Shown here piece by piece: positions 18,784 to 28,200 of a stretch of 64,000 nt of DNA; position 1 is the stretch's first letter, and each line of letters opens with the position of its first letter. A program made the translations under genes and the position numbers. The notes beneath the pieces are model-generated. The model was not told the origin of the DNA. It searched no databases and worked only from the letters and a program-made list of their open reading frames with translations. This stretch comes from Leptospira broomii serovar Hurstbridge str. 5399 (GTDB taxonomy: Bacteria > Spirochaetota > Leptospiria > Leptospirales > Leptospiraceae): NCBI RefSeq assembly GCF_000243715.2, contig NZ_AHMO02000011.1:62001-126000 (forward strand). The letters are read 5' to 3'.

Positions 18784-20037
18784 TTAATCGATCACAGTCC
18801 GAAATAACCGTCTTGAGAGTACGAAGCGATCCAACCACCACTTCGAATTGACCTTATCGAAAATTACTCCGCGAGAAGAGGAAGCGTGTGCAAACTCAGT
18901 TTCCGAAAGCACTAATCCGACATGCGTTACTTTCGTTTGGTTGGGCGATGCGGAAAAGAAAATTAAATCTCCGGCCCTCATTTCATTATGAGTGACGGAG
19001 ATTCCGAGTTTTGTCTGAGCGCCGGAGGCGCGGGACATTCGATTTTCAGGGACTCCGATTCTACCATCGGTCAAAGCTCTATACGTAAATCCGGAGCAGT
19101 CCGTGCCTGTTTTTGCAGCCCCTGCCCATTTATAAGGAGTTCCCACCCATTCTCCGGCAACTTTACGTAACATAGATGCCGATAAGGTTTGCCAATTTTG
19201 TTTTATAATGCTCGGTTCGGGCGACGGTTCATTCGGTTCGGGAAGATTCGGAACTAAAGGCGGTTCGCTAACCGGTTCGAATTTCGGACGATCTCCGATT
19301 ATAATTTGACCTATTTCGTTTAACGAGCTTTCTATCGCTCTCGCTTTACCTAATGCAGGTTCTTTCGAGTTCAAACCTTGGTTGTACACCGTCTTCAGAT
19401 TTGAAAGAAGAATGTACGACCCTCCCTCCAACTTATCGTCCAAAACCGATTTATAATCTTTTTCCCAACGCCCGAAGCTTTCCTTTTTGCCACGCGGACT
19501 AAATTGTTTCAGAATCCTTGTCGCAAGTCTATTTTGCGGAAAATCGACCAGCTTTCCGGCGGAAAGGGCTCGTCCACCCGCTAGAACGGAAAATCCGGAC
19601 CATTGTTTCTCTAACGCGGCTTCCAGAAATCGATTTCGAACCTCCTCTCGAATACCCGCCAATTTTGTTTCTTTTAAATACAACGCAATGTAAGGAAAAT
19701 CTTCATCGCTAAGATCTCGAGTAGCAGAAGGAGGAATTGCGTCTTCCGCTTCTTCAAAACTAAGTCCCGCAGTTTGCGCGATATCAATTTTTAAAATTAG
19801 ATCCGCTACCTTCTCCGGCGGCAAACCTTCCAAAATTGCCCAAGGGATGATTTTCTTAGTGATTGTCAGGACATCTTTATCGCCGGATCTTTTTCCGATT
19901 TTTTGAAAGACAGTATTCTTGATCAGTAAGGTCTGCCCTCTGGAGAAATCATCCTTTAGTAGATCTTGAAACGAATCTGCAAGCAAGGGATGCTGAAAAA
20001 TACAAAGCAGAATAAAGATAGAAATTCTTGATTTCAT
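18784..20037 (-). CDS. Secreted NlpC/P60 peptidoglycan endopeptidase
   Basis: 417 aa from ATG 20037, which forms an ATGA overlap with the transporter stop and has GGGGTAAG upstream; an in-frame start at 20055 is possible. Signal peptide (SIFILLCIFQHPLLA). A long N-terminal helical part without recognised domain (about 20-280) is followed by a Pro/Glu-rich linker (PEPNEPSPEPS) and a C-terminal NlpC/P60 domain with catalytic Cys in TGTDCSGFTYRAL, His in THVGLVLS and a third polar residue in EFAHASS. It likely cleaves stem peptides in the periplasm. Neighbouring a peptide transporter, it may be linked to peptide recycling (inference). Confidence 0.85.
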   Translation of the reverse strand: MKSRISIFILLCIFQHPLLADSFQDLLKDDFSRGQTLLIKNTVFQKIGKRSGDKDVLTITKKIIPWAILEGLPPEKVADLILKIDIAQTAGLSFEEAEDAIPPSATRDLSDEDFPYIALYLKETKLAGIREEVRNRFLEAALEKQWSGFSVLAGGRALSAGKLVDFPQNRLATRILKQFSPRGKKESFGRWEKDYKSVLDDKLEGGSYILLSNLKTVYNQGLNSKEPALGKARAIESSLNEIGQIIIGDRPKFEPVSEPPLVPNLPEPNEPSPEPSIIKQNWQTLSASMLRKVAGEWVGTPYKWAGAAKTGTDCSGFTYRALTDGRIGVPENRMSRASGAQTKLGISVTHNEMRAGDLIFFSASPNQTKVTHVGLVLSETEFAHASSSRGVIFDKVNSKWWLDRFVLSRRLFRTVID

Positions 20038-21347
20038 CTTACCCCGTGCATCCAATATTCTAATTTTTTCCGAAATAGAAATAAGAAGATTCCTACGAGT
20101 CCCGGGAAAATGACGAAGATCAAAAAGAAGACGGATAGGTTTTCCCGTCCACCCATAAGGCCGGCCAACTCGCCGGCAATAACGTGTCCGAAGAAGCTAG
20201 AAAGAAAAAAAATTCCCATCATCATGGATGCCATTCTAGCCGGAGCAAGTTTTGTGATCAAAGACAAGCCGACTGGTGAAATCAAAAGCTCTCCGATTGT
20301 ATGAAATAAAATCGCAAGAACGATCCACCCGGAAGAGAATTTACCTGACGATACCGAAGTTACGACGGAAAGAATCAAGAAACCGCAGGCTAAGGTGATT
20401 AATGCCGAGCAAAATTTAGTGACGCTTGAAACGTGAATTCCCGAGGCCTCTAACTTTCTCCAGGCCCAAGAGATTCCTAACGAAAATAAGATTACAAAAA
20501 TAGGATTTAAGGATTGGTAATTAGCTGCCGGAATTTCCCAACCGTAGAAATTTCGATCCACATATCGATCAATGATTAGGTTCAAAGAGGAACCCATCTG
20601 TTCGAACGACGCCCAAAAAACGATCGTCACGCTGGAAAAAACCAGAATGGCCCGTATTCTTCCGGCGGTAACAAGGCCAGTCGATGAACTATCCAGTTGC
20701 GAACCTTCGGATCCGATCTTCGAATTTTTATCTTTTCCGGGAAGGAAGGCTTCTCCTGCGATCTTCCTCCCTAGAAAGGCGAAGATAAGTAATCCGGTCA
20801 GCATTCCGACGGCTGCGACTCCGAATCCGTAGTGCCAACCGTAAATGTCGGCGATATTAGCGCAGGCCCAGGTTCCTAGTACGGCGCCAGTATTGATTCC
20901 GAAATAGAAAATCGTAAAACCTGAATCTTTTAAATCGGACTTTCCTTCCAATTCGTAAATTCTACCAACCACAGTCGAAATACAGGGCTTAAAGAATCCG
21001 TTCCCTAGGATCAAAAGAGCCAAGCCTAAAAAAAAAGTAATGCTTCCATCGATGGCTAAGGAGAGGTGTCCGAACATCATCAACAGTCCTCCAAGAAAGA
21101 TGGAGGATCGATAACCTAAAAAACGATCCGCTAGAAATCCTCCGAAGATCGGAGTTAGATATACAAGTCCGTTGTAGACTCCGTAAATTCGGTTTGCCTC
21201 AGGATCGGAAAGCAGCCATTCCTTAGTCAGAAACAAAACGAGCAATGCACGCATTCCGTAAAAGGAAAATCTTTCCCACATCTCGACTAAGAAAAGAATA
21301 AAAAGTCCTTTCGGATGTCTTAATTTCCCTTGGCTCTCGACTGCCAT
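20034..21347 (-). CDS. POT/PTR2-family proton-dependent oligopeptide transporter
   Basis: 437 aa inner-membrane MFS protein with about 12 hydrophobic segments. N-terminal PTR2 signature LFLVEMWERFSFYGMRALLVLFL (about 18-40) includes the ExxER-type motif found in POT transporters, and FKPCISTVVGRIYE and GAVLGTWACANI follow. It imports di- and tripeptides with protons. Its start lies inside the end of the cobalamin adenosyltransferase gene (28-base overlap), and its stop overlaps the NlpC/P60 start. Some POT members carry other solutes, so the substrate is not certain. Confidence 0.88.
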   Translation of the reverse strand: MAVESQGKLRHPKGLFILFLVEMWERFSFYGMRALLVLFLTKEWLLSDPEANRIYGVYNGLVYLTPIFGGFLADRFLGYRSSIFLGGLLMMFGHLSLAIDGSITFFLGLALLILGNGFFKPCISTVVGRIYELEGKSDLKDSGFTIFYFGINTGAVLGTWACANIADIYGWHYGFGVAAVGMLTGLLIFAFLGRKIAGEAFLPGKDKNSKIGSEGSQLDSSSTGLVTAGRIRAILVFSSVTIVFWASFEQMGSSLNLIIDRYVDRNFYGWEIPAANYQSLNPIFVILFSLGISWAWRKLEASGIHVSSVTKFCSALITLACGFLILSVVTSVSSGKFSSGWIVLAILFHTIGELLISPVGLSLITKLAPARMASMMMGIFFLSSFFGHVIAGELAGLMGGRENLSVFFLIFVIFPGLVGIFLFLFRKKLEYWMHGVR

Positions 21348-21877
21348 TGAGGCTCCTTTATATTGGATTCGAAATTTGCATATCTGGCGGCTACGAATAA
21401 ATGATCCGAGAGACGGTTTAGGAATTTCAGAGTTTCCGGATAGATCTCCACGCCCGAATCCTTCGCCTTTACTAATTCTCTTTCGAGCCTACGGGTAAGA
21501 GTACGACTTACATGTAGAAGCGCCGAGGCCTGAGAACCTCCTGGCAGTATAAAATGCTTGAGTGGGGAGAGGGAATTTTGCCAATCATCGATTTCTCGTT
21601 CCAACTGGAGAGTATCTTCTTCCAACAAGCAGGAAGTGCCGTCATCCTTTTTGTAACCTGCGAGTTCGGATCCTAATTCAAATAAAAGATTTTGGATTCG
21701 TTCTAGGCTAATTCTTAATTTAGAGTCCGACTTCAGAAATGAAGTCGCCACACCTAAGGAAGAATTCAATTCGTCTGCGGTTCCGTACAATTCAACGCGG
21801 TCGTCTGCTTTGGAAACTCTCAATCCGTTAGCAAGGGAAGTTGTCCCAGTGTCGCCCTTTTTAGTGTAGATTTTCAT
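21320..21877 (-). CDS. pduO: PduO-type ATP:cob(I)alamin adenosyltransferase
   Basis: 185 aa. The N-terminal KIYTKKGDTGTTSLANG (2-18) binds the ATP phosphates, followed by GTADELNSSLG, and the helical bundle with FILPGGSQASALLHVSRTLTRRLERELV (about 116-143), the signature of PduO/MMAB enzymes. It attaches the 5'-deoxyadenosyl group to cobalamin. No B12-dependent enzyme is in this window. It heads the three-gene operon adenosyltransferase-POT-NlpC and is divergent from the flagellin. There is no obvious ribosome site before the ATG. Confidence 0.92.
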   Translation of the reverse strand: MKIYTKKGDTGTTSLANGLRVSKADDRVELYGTADELNSSLGVATSFLKSDSKLRISLERIQNLLFELGSELAGYKKDDGTSCLLEEDTLQLEREIDDWQNSLSPLKHFILPGGSQASALLHVSRTLTRRLERELVKAKDSGVEIYPETLKFLNRLSDHLFVAARYANFESNIKEPQWQSRAKGN

Positions 21878-21957
21878 ATAAATAAGGAATTAGGGGACAA
21901 AATCTCCGGAAGCGGCAGAAATTTCCCTAGGAAAAGGGTTAGTTATTGGAAAAAAAG

Positions 21958-21985
21958 TTGCAGATTGATTAAAAGGGAGTATATT
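21958..21985 (+). promoter_or_regulatory. Possible housekeeping promoter of the flagellin leader
   Basis: TTGCAG (21958-21963), 16-base spacer, TATATT (21980-21985). This would give a leader of roughly 200 bases before the flagellin ATG. The -35 match is weak and no sigma-28 type motif was recognised. Confidence 0.35.
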
Positions 21986-22057
21986 TAAATCAGAATTTCC
22001 CTTATAGGATATATCGTCTTCGATGGTTTAGTCCTTTAGGAAAAATTATAAAAAAAG

Positions 22058-22168
22058 TCCGCCCCTTCGGAAAATTAGGGAGCGGAAATTCGCAGTGGAA
22101 CCCGGTGAGCCCGGGGGGCTCCCCTCCCCCCAAAGAGCCGGAAATATAGGTACGGACGGATCCGTACC
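22058..22168 (+). promoter_or_regulatory. Structured leader of flagellin gene with GGA-bearing hairpins
   Basis: Three elements are visible. First, 22058-22066 pairs with 22077-22086 (nine pairs and one bulge), exposing GGA in the loop. Second, a GC-rich stretch at 22101-22139 can fold in several mutually exclusive ways. Third, a perfect 8-bp hairpin GGTACGGA / TCCGTACC (22149-22168) has loop CGGA. The ribosome site GGGAGG (22178-22183) follows. GGA in hairpin loops and in the ribosome site is the recognition pattern of CsrA; that this is a CsrA target is inference. Confidence 0.45.
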
Positions 22169-22189
22169 TCATCTACAGGGAGGTTGTTG

Positions 22190-23041
22190 ATGATAATCAA
22201 TCACAACATCAGCGCTCTTCGTACGAATAATGTACTGAAGACAGTAAACCAAGATCAAGATAAAGTCGCAGAAAAGCTTTCTACCGGAATGCGTATAAAT
22301 CGTGCCGGAGATGATGCATTAGGATTTGCAGTATCGGAAAGAATGAGAACTCAAATTCGAGGTATCGCTCAGGCGGAACGAAACGTAATGGATGGGGTCT
22401 CCTTTATCCAAGTTACGGAAGGAAACCTGGAGCAAGTGAATAATATTCTGCAAAGATTGAGAGAACTTTCCGTTCAGACTTCAAACGGAATCTACTCGGA
22501 CGATGATCGAAAATTGGTTCAACTTGAAGTCGATCAACTGATAGACGAAGTGGATCGATTGGGAAAAACGGCCGAATTTAATAAGATTCGTCCGTTAAGC
22601 GGAGCTTATTCGAAGGAATCCAAGAATCCCATCCAGCTTCACGTCGGCCCGAATCAGAATGAGAAACTCGAAATTTTCGTGGACGCCATGAATGCCGCTG
22701 CTTTGCAATTAGAAAGCAACGGGAAAAAGCAGACTTTATCCACTCCGGCTTCTTCCAATTCGATGATCGGCATTTTGGATAATGCAATCCAAAGAGTCAA
22801 TAAGCAGAGGTCCGATTTAGGAGCTTACTACAACCGATTAGAGATTACCGCGGAAGGTTTGCAGGCAAATTACATTAATATGGTTTCGGCGGAAAGTCGT
22901 GTTCGAGACGCGGACGTCGCGGAACATATTGTGGAATTTACGAAAAATCAAATACTGACTAAGAGCGGCGTTGCGATGCTTGCGCAAGCAAACATGCGCC
23001 CCGAACAGGTCGTAAAACTTTTGAGTGAGAGATTCGGCTGA
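22190..23041 (+). CDS. flaB: Flagellin FlaB (core filament protein), paralogue 1
   Basis: 283 aa from ATG 22190 (GGGAGG six bases upstream); two in-frame TTG codons precede it. Conserved flagellin N-terminus INHNISALRTNNVLK with [23 protein letters not shown], and C-terminus GAYYNRLE...ESRVRDADVAEHIVEFTKNQIL...[17 protein letters not shown]. It has the short central region typical of spirochete FlaB proteins that form the periplasmic filament core; no signal peptide. It is monocistronic, with a terminator about 80 bases downstream. It differs clearly from the second flagellin at 36029-36877, so they are not a recent duplication. Confidence 0.93.
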   Translation: MIINHNISALRTNNVLKTVNQDQDKVAEKLSTGMRINRAGDDALGFAVSERMRTQIRGIAQAERNVMDGVSFIQVTEGNLEQVNNILQRLRELSVQTSNGIYSDDDRKLVQLEVDQLIDEVDRLGKTAEFNKIRPLSGAYSKESKNPIQLHVGPNQNEKLEIFVDAMNAAALQLESNGKKQTLSTPASSNSMIGILDNAIQRVNKQRSDLGAYYNRLEITAEGLQANYINMVSAESRVRDADVAEHIVEFTKNQILTKSGVAMLAQANMRPEQVVKLLSERFG

Positions 23042-23122
23042 TTTTTTATTTTAAAGCTAACTTGAAGCTTGAAAAAGGAGTCCGCTCGGATTTTCTTAGT
23101 TGAATGTCAAACCATGAACTGC

Positions 23123-23150
23123 AAGCCCGCTAAATCAAGCGGGCTTTTTT
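23123..23150 (+). terminator. Rho-independent terminator of flagellin paralogue 1
   Basis: Perfect 9-bp stem AAGCCCGCT / AGCGGGCTT with a six-base loop followed by a run of six T. It lies between the flagellin stop (23041) and the metallo-hydrolase start (23186). Confidence 0.9.
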
Positions 23151-23185
23151 ACGCTTAAAGATATTAATAAAGGATAATTCTTTCT

Positions 23186-24565
23186 ATGAATTCCGAAATC
23201 GCAAGCTTACGATTTTTAGGAGCGGTAGGCACGGTCACCGGGTCCAAATACCTACTTACCGTATTGGGCAAAAATATTCTGATCGATTGCGGATTATTCC
23301 AAGGCGTAAAGGAATTGCGCTTACGAAATTGGGACGTTCTTCCGGCCGAGGCGGAAAAAATCGACGTTATCCTTTTGACCCACGGACATTTGGATCATAC
23401 AGGTTACTTACCTAGGCTGGTAAAATCGGGATTTTCAGGAAGCATTTTGGCAACTGCTCCTACCCTCGACGTGGCCGAAATCATTTTGAAAGACAGCGCT
23501 CATCTTCAAGAAGAAGATGCTGAGGCTGCGAATCGTCACGGTTATTCCAAACATTCACCCGCCTTACCTCTTTATGAAATGAAGGATGTAGAAAAGACCA
23601 TTTCATTCTTTCGAAGACAGGAAATCGGAGTTTGGTTCGACTTATTCCCTAGGATACGGGTCCGTTTTTTTTATGCAGGGCATATTCTAGGCGCCAGTTC
23701 CATTGAGATCCAGGTGAACGGGAAGACGTTTCTATTTTCCGGAGATTTGGGAAGAAAAGACGATCCGCTTTTGTTTCCTCCCGAGAAGCCGAAACATGCC
23801 GATTTACTTTTGATCGAATCCACTTACGGAAACAGACTTCATTCAGGAAAGTCTGAGGATAAATTCGCGTCGTTGATAAACGAATTCGCGGAGAAGAAAG
23901 GAAGCATAATCATTCCTAGCTTTGCAGTCGAGCGGACTCAACTTCTCATGTATCTCCTTTGGAAATTGAGGATTGAAGGAAGAATCCCGTCGACGCCGGT
24001 TTATATGGATTCCCCAATGGGGCTTCATATTCTGGAAATCTTTCGTCGTTACGGCGCAGATTGGCATAAGATAAATAAATCGGATTTGGACGCAATGTGT
24101 GAACAAATTACGATCGTTCAGCACGCGGATGAAACTAAGCATATTTCCGCATTGAAAGGTCCTAAGATAGTAATAGCCGGAAGCGGAATGGCTACCGGAG
24201 GGCGCGTGCTTACATATTTGGAGGAGACTTTGAAAGATCCTAATTCATTGGTTTTACTCGCAGGATACCAGGCGGAAGGGACTCGCGGAAGGAATCTCTT
24301 GGACGGGAAAAAGGAAATTAAAATACGAGGGAAATGGCATCCTGTCCGGTGTAGCGTTGATATTATAGATGGATTCTCCGCACACGCGGATCAAGCGGAA
24401 CTTGTCGATTGGTTATCGGATCTAAAAGGATCCGACCCTAAAATATATATCGTTCACGGGGAAAAGGATGGAGCCGAAGGATTGGAAAAGAAGATTAAGG
24501 AAACCTATGGTTGGGAACCGAAAATTCCCGAGTATAATTTCGTTGCTTATCTTACTCTCGAATGA
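23186..24565 (+). CDS. MBL-fold metallo-hydrolase with beta-CASP/RNA-specificity domain
   Basis: 459 aa. N-terminal metallo-beta-lactamase domain with THGHLDHTG (about 66-74) and FSGDLGRKDDP (zinc ligands), a beta-CASP insertion (about 200-330) with IPSFAVERTQ and YMDSPMG, and a C-terminal RMMBL segment with GSGMATGGRV, GYQAEGTRGR, DGFSAHADQ and VHGEKDGAEGL. This architecture is shared by RNases of the CPSF/YSH1-like bacterial group, so an endo- or exoribonuclease role is likely, though individual substrates are unknown. It has its own gap from the flagellin and ends convergent with a small secreted protein gene. Confidence 0.9.
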   Translation: MNSEIASLRFLGAVGTVTGSKYLLTVLGKNILIDCGLFQGVKELRLRNWDVLPAEAEKIDVILLTHGHLDHTGYLPRLVKSGFSGSILATAPTLDVAEIILKDSAHLQEEDAEAANRHGYSKHSPALPLYEMKDVEKTISFFRRQEIGVWFDLFPRIRVRFFYAGHILGASSIEIQVNGKTFLFSGDLGRKDDPLLFPPEKPKHADLLLIESTYGNRLHSGKSEDKFASLINEFAEKKGSIIIPSFAVERTQLLMYLLWKLRIEGRIPSTPVYMDSPMGLHILEIFRRYGADWHKINKSDLDAMCEQITIVQHADETKHISALKGPKIVIAGSGMATGGRVLTYLEETLKDPNSLVLLAGYQAEGTRGRNLLDGKKEIKIRGKWHPVRCSVDIIDGFSAHADQAELVDWLSDLKGSDPKIYIVHGEKDGAEGLEKKIKETYGWEPKIPEYNFVAYLTLE

Positions 24566-24634
24566 ATAAACGATTTGAATAAATCGGTTTCCCGAATTTA
24601 AAAGAATCCGGAAAACCTTTACGCTTGGATTCCC

Positions 24635-24946
24635 TTACAATTTATCCGCTTGAGCCTTATACTTTTCGGCTTCCTGCGCGACTTGCTCGGAAAGTTGCTT
24701 GTACTTCTTTCTATCTGCATCCTCGGAGGTCGACTTCCCGCCCCGATTCAGGTTGCTTAAGGTTTTATATTTTTCCGCCAGCTCTTTTTGATCCTGAGCT
24801 TTCCGGAGAAAATAATCTTTCGCTATTTTCTTTAACTCGGGTGTGGTCGCTTCCGCGATTAGCAGTTTTTCCAAATCGCTAAATGCATAAACGCCGATCG
24901 TTGGAACGATTGCCAACAACAGGATGGTTGCGAATAATTTTTTCAT
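24635..24946 (-). CDS. Small secreted coiled-coil protein of unknown function
   Basis: 103 aa from ATG 24946, preferred over an upstream in-frame start because GGAGA lies seven bases before it and the signal peptide (KKLFATILLLAIVPTIGVYA) then begins at residue 2. The mature part is short, Lys/Glu/Gln rich and helical (LKKIAKDYFLRKAQDQKELAEKY..., VAQEAEKYKAQADKL). No catalytic motif. It looks like the small exported helical proteins common in Leptospira; function unknown. A good -10/-35 pair lies upstream, so the gene is probably well expressed and monocistronic. Confidence 0.8.
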   Translation of the reverse strand: MKKLFATILLLAIVPTIGVYAFSDLEKLLIAEATTPELKKIAKDYFLRKAQDQKELAEKYKTLSNLNRGGKSTSEDADRKKYKQLSEQVAQEAEKYKAQADKL

Positions 24947-25003
24947 AGTGTCTCCACGGGCTTTTGTAAACATTTTCTCGGTAATAAATACCGAATTGAT
25001 TAC

Positions 25004-25032
25004 ATTATACGGATGGCGAATTCCTCGATCAA
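25004..25032 (-). promoter_or_regulatory. Sigma-70-type promoter of the small secreted protein gene
   Basis: Minus strand TTGATC (25027-25032), 17-base spacer, perfect TATAAT (25004-25009). It predicts a roughly 50-base leader containing a small TCGGTA/TACCGA hairpin before the ATG at 24946. Confidence 0.65.
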
Positions 25033-25062
25033 GATGAAAATTTTATTCGCTTAACATTTAAA

Positions 25063-25101
25063 CTCTTAATCGTCTTTTGCAACGCAAAAGACGATTAAGA
25101 G
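25063..25101. repeat. Perfect 18-bp inverted repeat with 3-base loop
   Basis: CTCTTAATCGTCTTTTGC (25063-25080) and its exact complement (25084-25101) flank AAC. It lies 104 bases beyond the cusA stop and upstream of the small-protein promoter. It may end cusCBA transcription, but only TTT follows the stem on the minus strand; an operator or a small mobile repeat is also possible. Confidence 0.7.
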
Positions 25102-25204
25102 AAACGTAATTTCCTTATTGCGTATTTTTGACAAATACTCTTGGCAAGATTGTCCGAATCAAAGCTCTATCCCTCGATGTTAATCCAGAAGAAAGTGAGC
25201 GAGT

Positions 25205-28200
25205 CTATGAAAGTGTCTTTTTTTTAAGCTTCTTTCCTTTGATTTGGGCCGACTTTCGAATCTCATCTTCGTACAAGTCTCCCTCTATCTGCGTTTCGTT
25301 TTCCGATTCGGTCTGCGATATTAGAACGTCTTTTTTCTTCGATTCGTTTTGGCCGAAATATTTGGAAACTGCCGGTAGAGATTGTCCAAAAGTAAGCTTC
25401 CCTTCTTTCCATAATAAATAGATAGGCGGATACACTAAGAGTTCTAGTAAGAAGCTCGTTGCAAGTCCGCCTACCATTGGTGCAGCGATTCGTTTCATTA
25501 CGTCCGAACCGGTCCCGTTGGACCACATAATCGGAAGTAGACCCATCATTGCCGCTAGGACGGTCATGATTTTGGGGCGAACCCTGTGGACGGCTCCGTG
25601 TATGATCGCTTTTATGCGATCTTCTCTGGTTCGAACCATTCCTTTTCGTTCGGCAGAATCGTAGGACAGATCCAAATAGAGCAGCATAAAAACGCCCGTC
25701 TCGGCATCCAGGCCCATCAAAGCGATCATTCCTACCCAAACTGCGACCGATACATGATAATCCAAGATGTACAATAATCCCACTGCGCCGATTAATGAAA
25801 AGGGAACGGCCAGGAGAACGATTAAAGTTTTGGCATACGACTTCGTATTAAAATACAGCAGTAGAAAAATAATAAATATTGTTAGCGGAAGAATGTATTT
25901 CATCCTTTCTCGAACTCTTAACATATTTTCGTACTGACCGCTCCAAAGGATGGAATAGCCGGCGGGGAGCTGGATCGATTCGGAAACCTTTCTTTTTGCA
26001 TGATCTACAAAGCCTCCAATGTCGGACGTGGAAGGATCTACATAGACATAGCCGGCTAAAAATCCGTTTTCGTCCCGAATCATCGACGGTCCGGTTTTGG
26101 TTTTGATATCCGCAATTTCTCCAATCGGGATATGGCCGAATTCCTGAGTCGGGACCAGAATCGATCGTATTTTTTCCACCGAATCCCTGAGTTCCCTGGG
26201 ATAGCGAACGTTCACGGAAAAACGTTCCCTCCCTTCTATCGTTTGAGTTACCTGTTCCCCACCGATAGCTGCTACTATAATTTGTTGGGCTGCCTCGACG
26301 GAAATGTTATATCTAGCTAACTTTTCTCGCTTTAGTTCTAAATCCAAAAAGTAGCCCCCTGCCGTCCTTTCAGCAAAAACGCTTCTCACGTCCTTATCCG
26401 TCTTCAGCAAAGTTTCGATCTGAATTCCTATTTTTTCAATTTCATCTAAGGAAGAGCCGAGGACCTTGATTCCGATCGGCGTTCTCATCCCGGTGCTTAA
26501 CATGTCGATCCGAGTTTTTATGGGCATTGTCCATGCGTTCGTCGCTCCAGGAAATTGCATTTCTCGGTTCATCAACTCGATAAGCTCGTCCTTACTTAAT
26601 CGTTCGTTTACAAAAGGTAAAAACGGGTATTGTAGAATTCGCGGCCAATTGGAATAAAAGCGATTCGCAGTTCTCCATTCATCCTGCGGCTTTAGTAAAA
26701 TCACCGTCTCCATCATTGAAAAGGGAGCGGAATCCGTCGCGGTATCGGACCTTCCTGCCTTTCCGAATACTCGTTTTACTTCTGGAAAGGATTTGATCTT
26801 CTTATCCATCGCCACCATCAGTTTTTCAGCTTCAGCTACGGAGATACCAGGAAGTGTTGTGGGCATGTATAAAAGGGATTCTTCATAAAGTTGAGGCATG
26901 AACTCCGACCCCAAACTCAAATAGACAGGAATCGTCAAAAAAACCAAAGCCAGCGCCGAAGCGATAATGGTTTTGGGTCTTTCTAAGACCCAATGACAAG
27001 CCGGTTCGTAAAGTCGGAAAAGAACCTTGCTGACCGGATGTTTTTCTTCCGGATAATATTTTCCTACAAATAATGTAGTCGCGACCTTTGAAAGTAACGC
27101 GTTCTTGAACCTAAACGGTTCCATCCGTGTAAATAGCATTCTAAAAGCAGGATCTAGCGTTATCGCAAGTAAGGCCGCCACGGCCATCGCGATATTCTTA
27201 GAATAAGCTAATGGACGAAAGAGCCTACCTTCCTGGTCCACAAGAGTAAAGATCGGGAAGAATGCCACCGCAATGACTAATAAGGAAAAGAATACTGACG
27301 GACCGACCTCTAGCAAAGCTTCTAGGCGAACCATATGATAATCACCTTTTCTTCCTCCGGATTCCCATTCCTCCAACTTCTTGTATGCGTTTTCTACCTC
27401 GACTATCGCGCCATCCACTAATACGCCGATAGAAATTGCCATCCCTGCTAAGGACATTATGTTTGCGTTCACATCCAAAAGATTCATAGGAATGAATGCG
27501 ACGATGACGGAGATCGGTATGGTAAGTATTGGGATGATTGCCGACGGGAAGTGCCAAAGAAAAACGAGAATCACCAAGGAAACTATGAGCATCTCCTCCA
27601 TTAGTTTAAATTTCAGGTTAGAAATCGCGTGATCGATCAATTCCGATCGATCGTACGTAGTTACGATCTCGGTCCCTGTGGGAAGGCTGGTCTTGATATC
27701 GTTGATCTTGGCCTTAACCCTCTCGATGACTGAAAGTGCATTCTCACCGTGTCTCATAACGATAGTTCCGCCGACCACATCTCCTTCCCCGTTTAGGTCG
27801 GCGATTCCCCTTCGAATATCGGGTCCGAATTGTACGGCAGCTATATTCTTTAAAAGCACCGGCGTTCCGTTAATGTCCGTCGATAAAGGAATATTCTCTA
27901 TATCGGTTATCGATTTTAGATACCCTCTTCCCCGAACCATATATTCGGCGCCGGAAATTTCGAGGAGCCTTCCCCCCGTCTCTTGATTGCTTTCCCGTAT
28001 TTTCTGAACCAACGTCTCGAATCCTATATTATAGGAACGAAGAGCGTTCGGGTTGATGGTGATTTGATATTGTTTTTTGAATCCGCCGATTCCTGCGACC
28101 TCCGAAACCCCCGGCACCGAATTTAACAAGTATCGAAGATGGAAATCTTGGTAGGTCCTTAAATCGGCGAGGGAATTATTCCCGGTCGTATCGACTAAGG

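Noticed and set aside
24577..24620. Imperfect stem-loop between the metallo-hydrolase and the small secreted protein
   Set aside because: Several mismatches and no T-tract; too weak to call a terminator.
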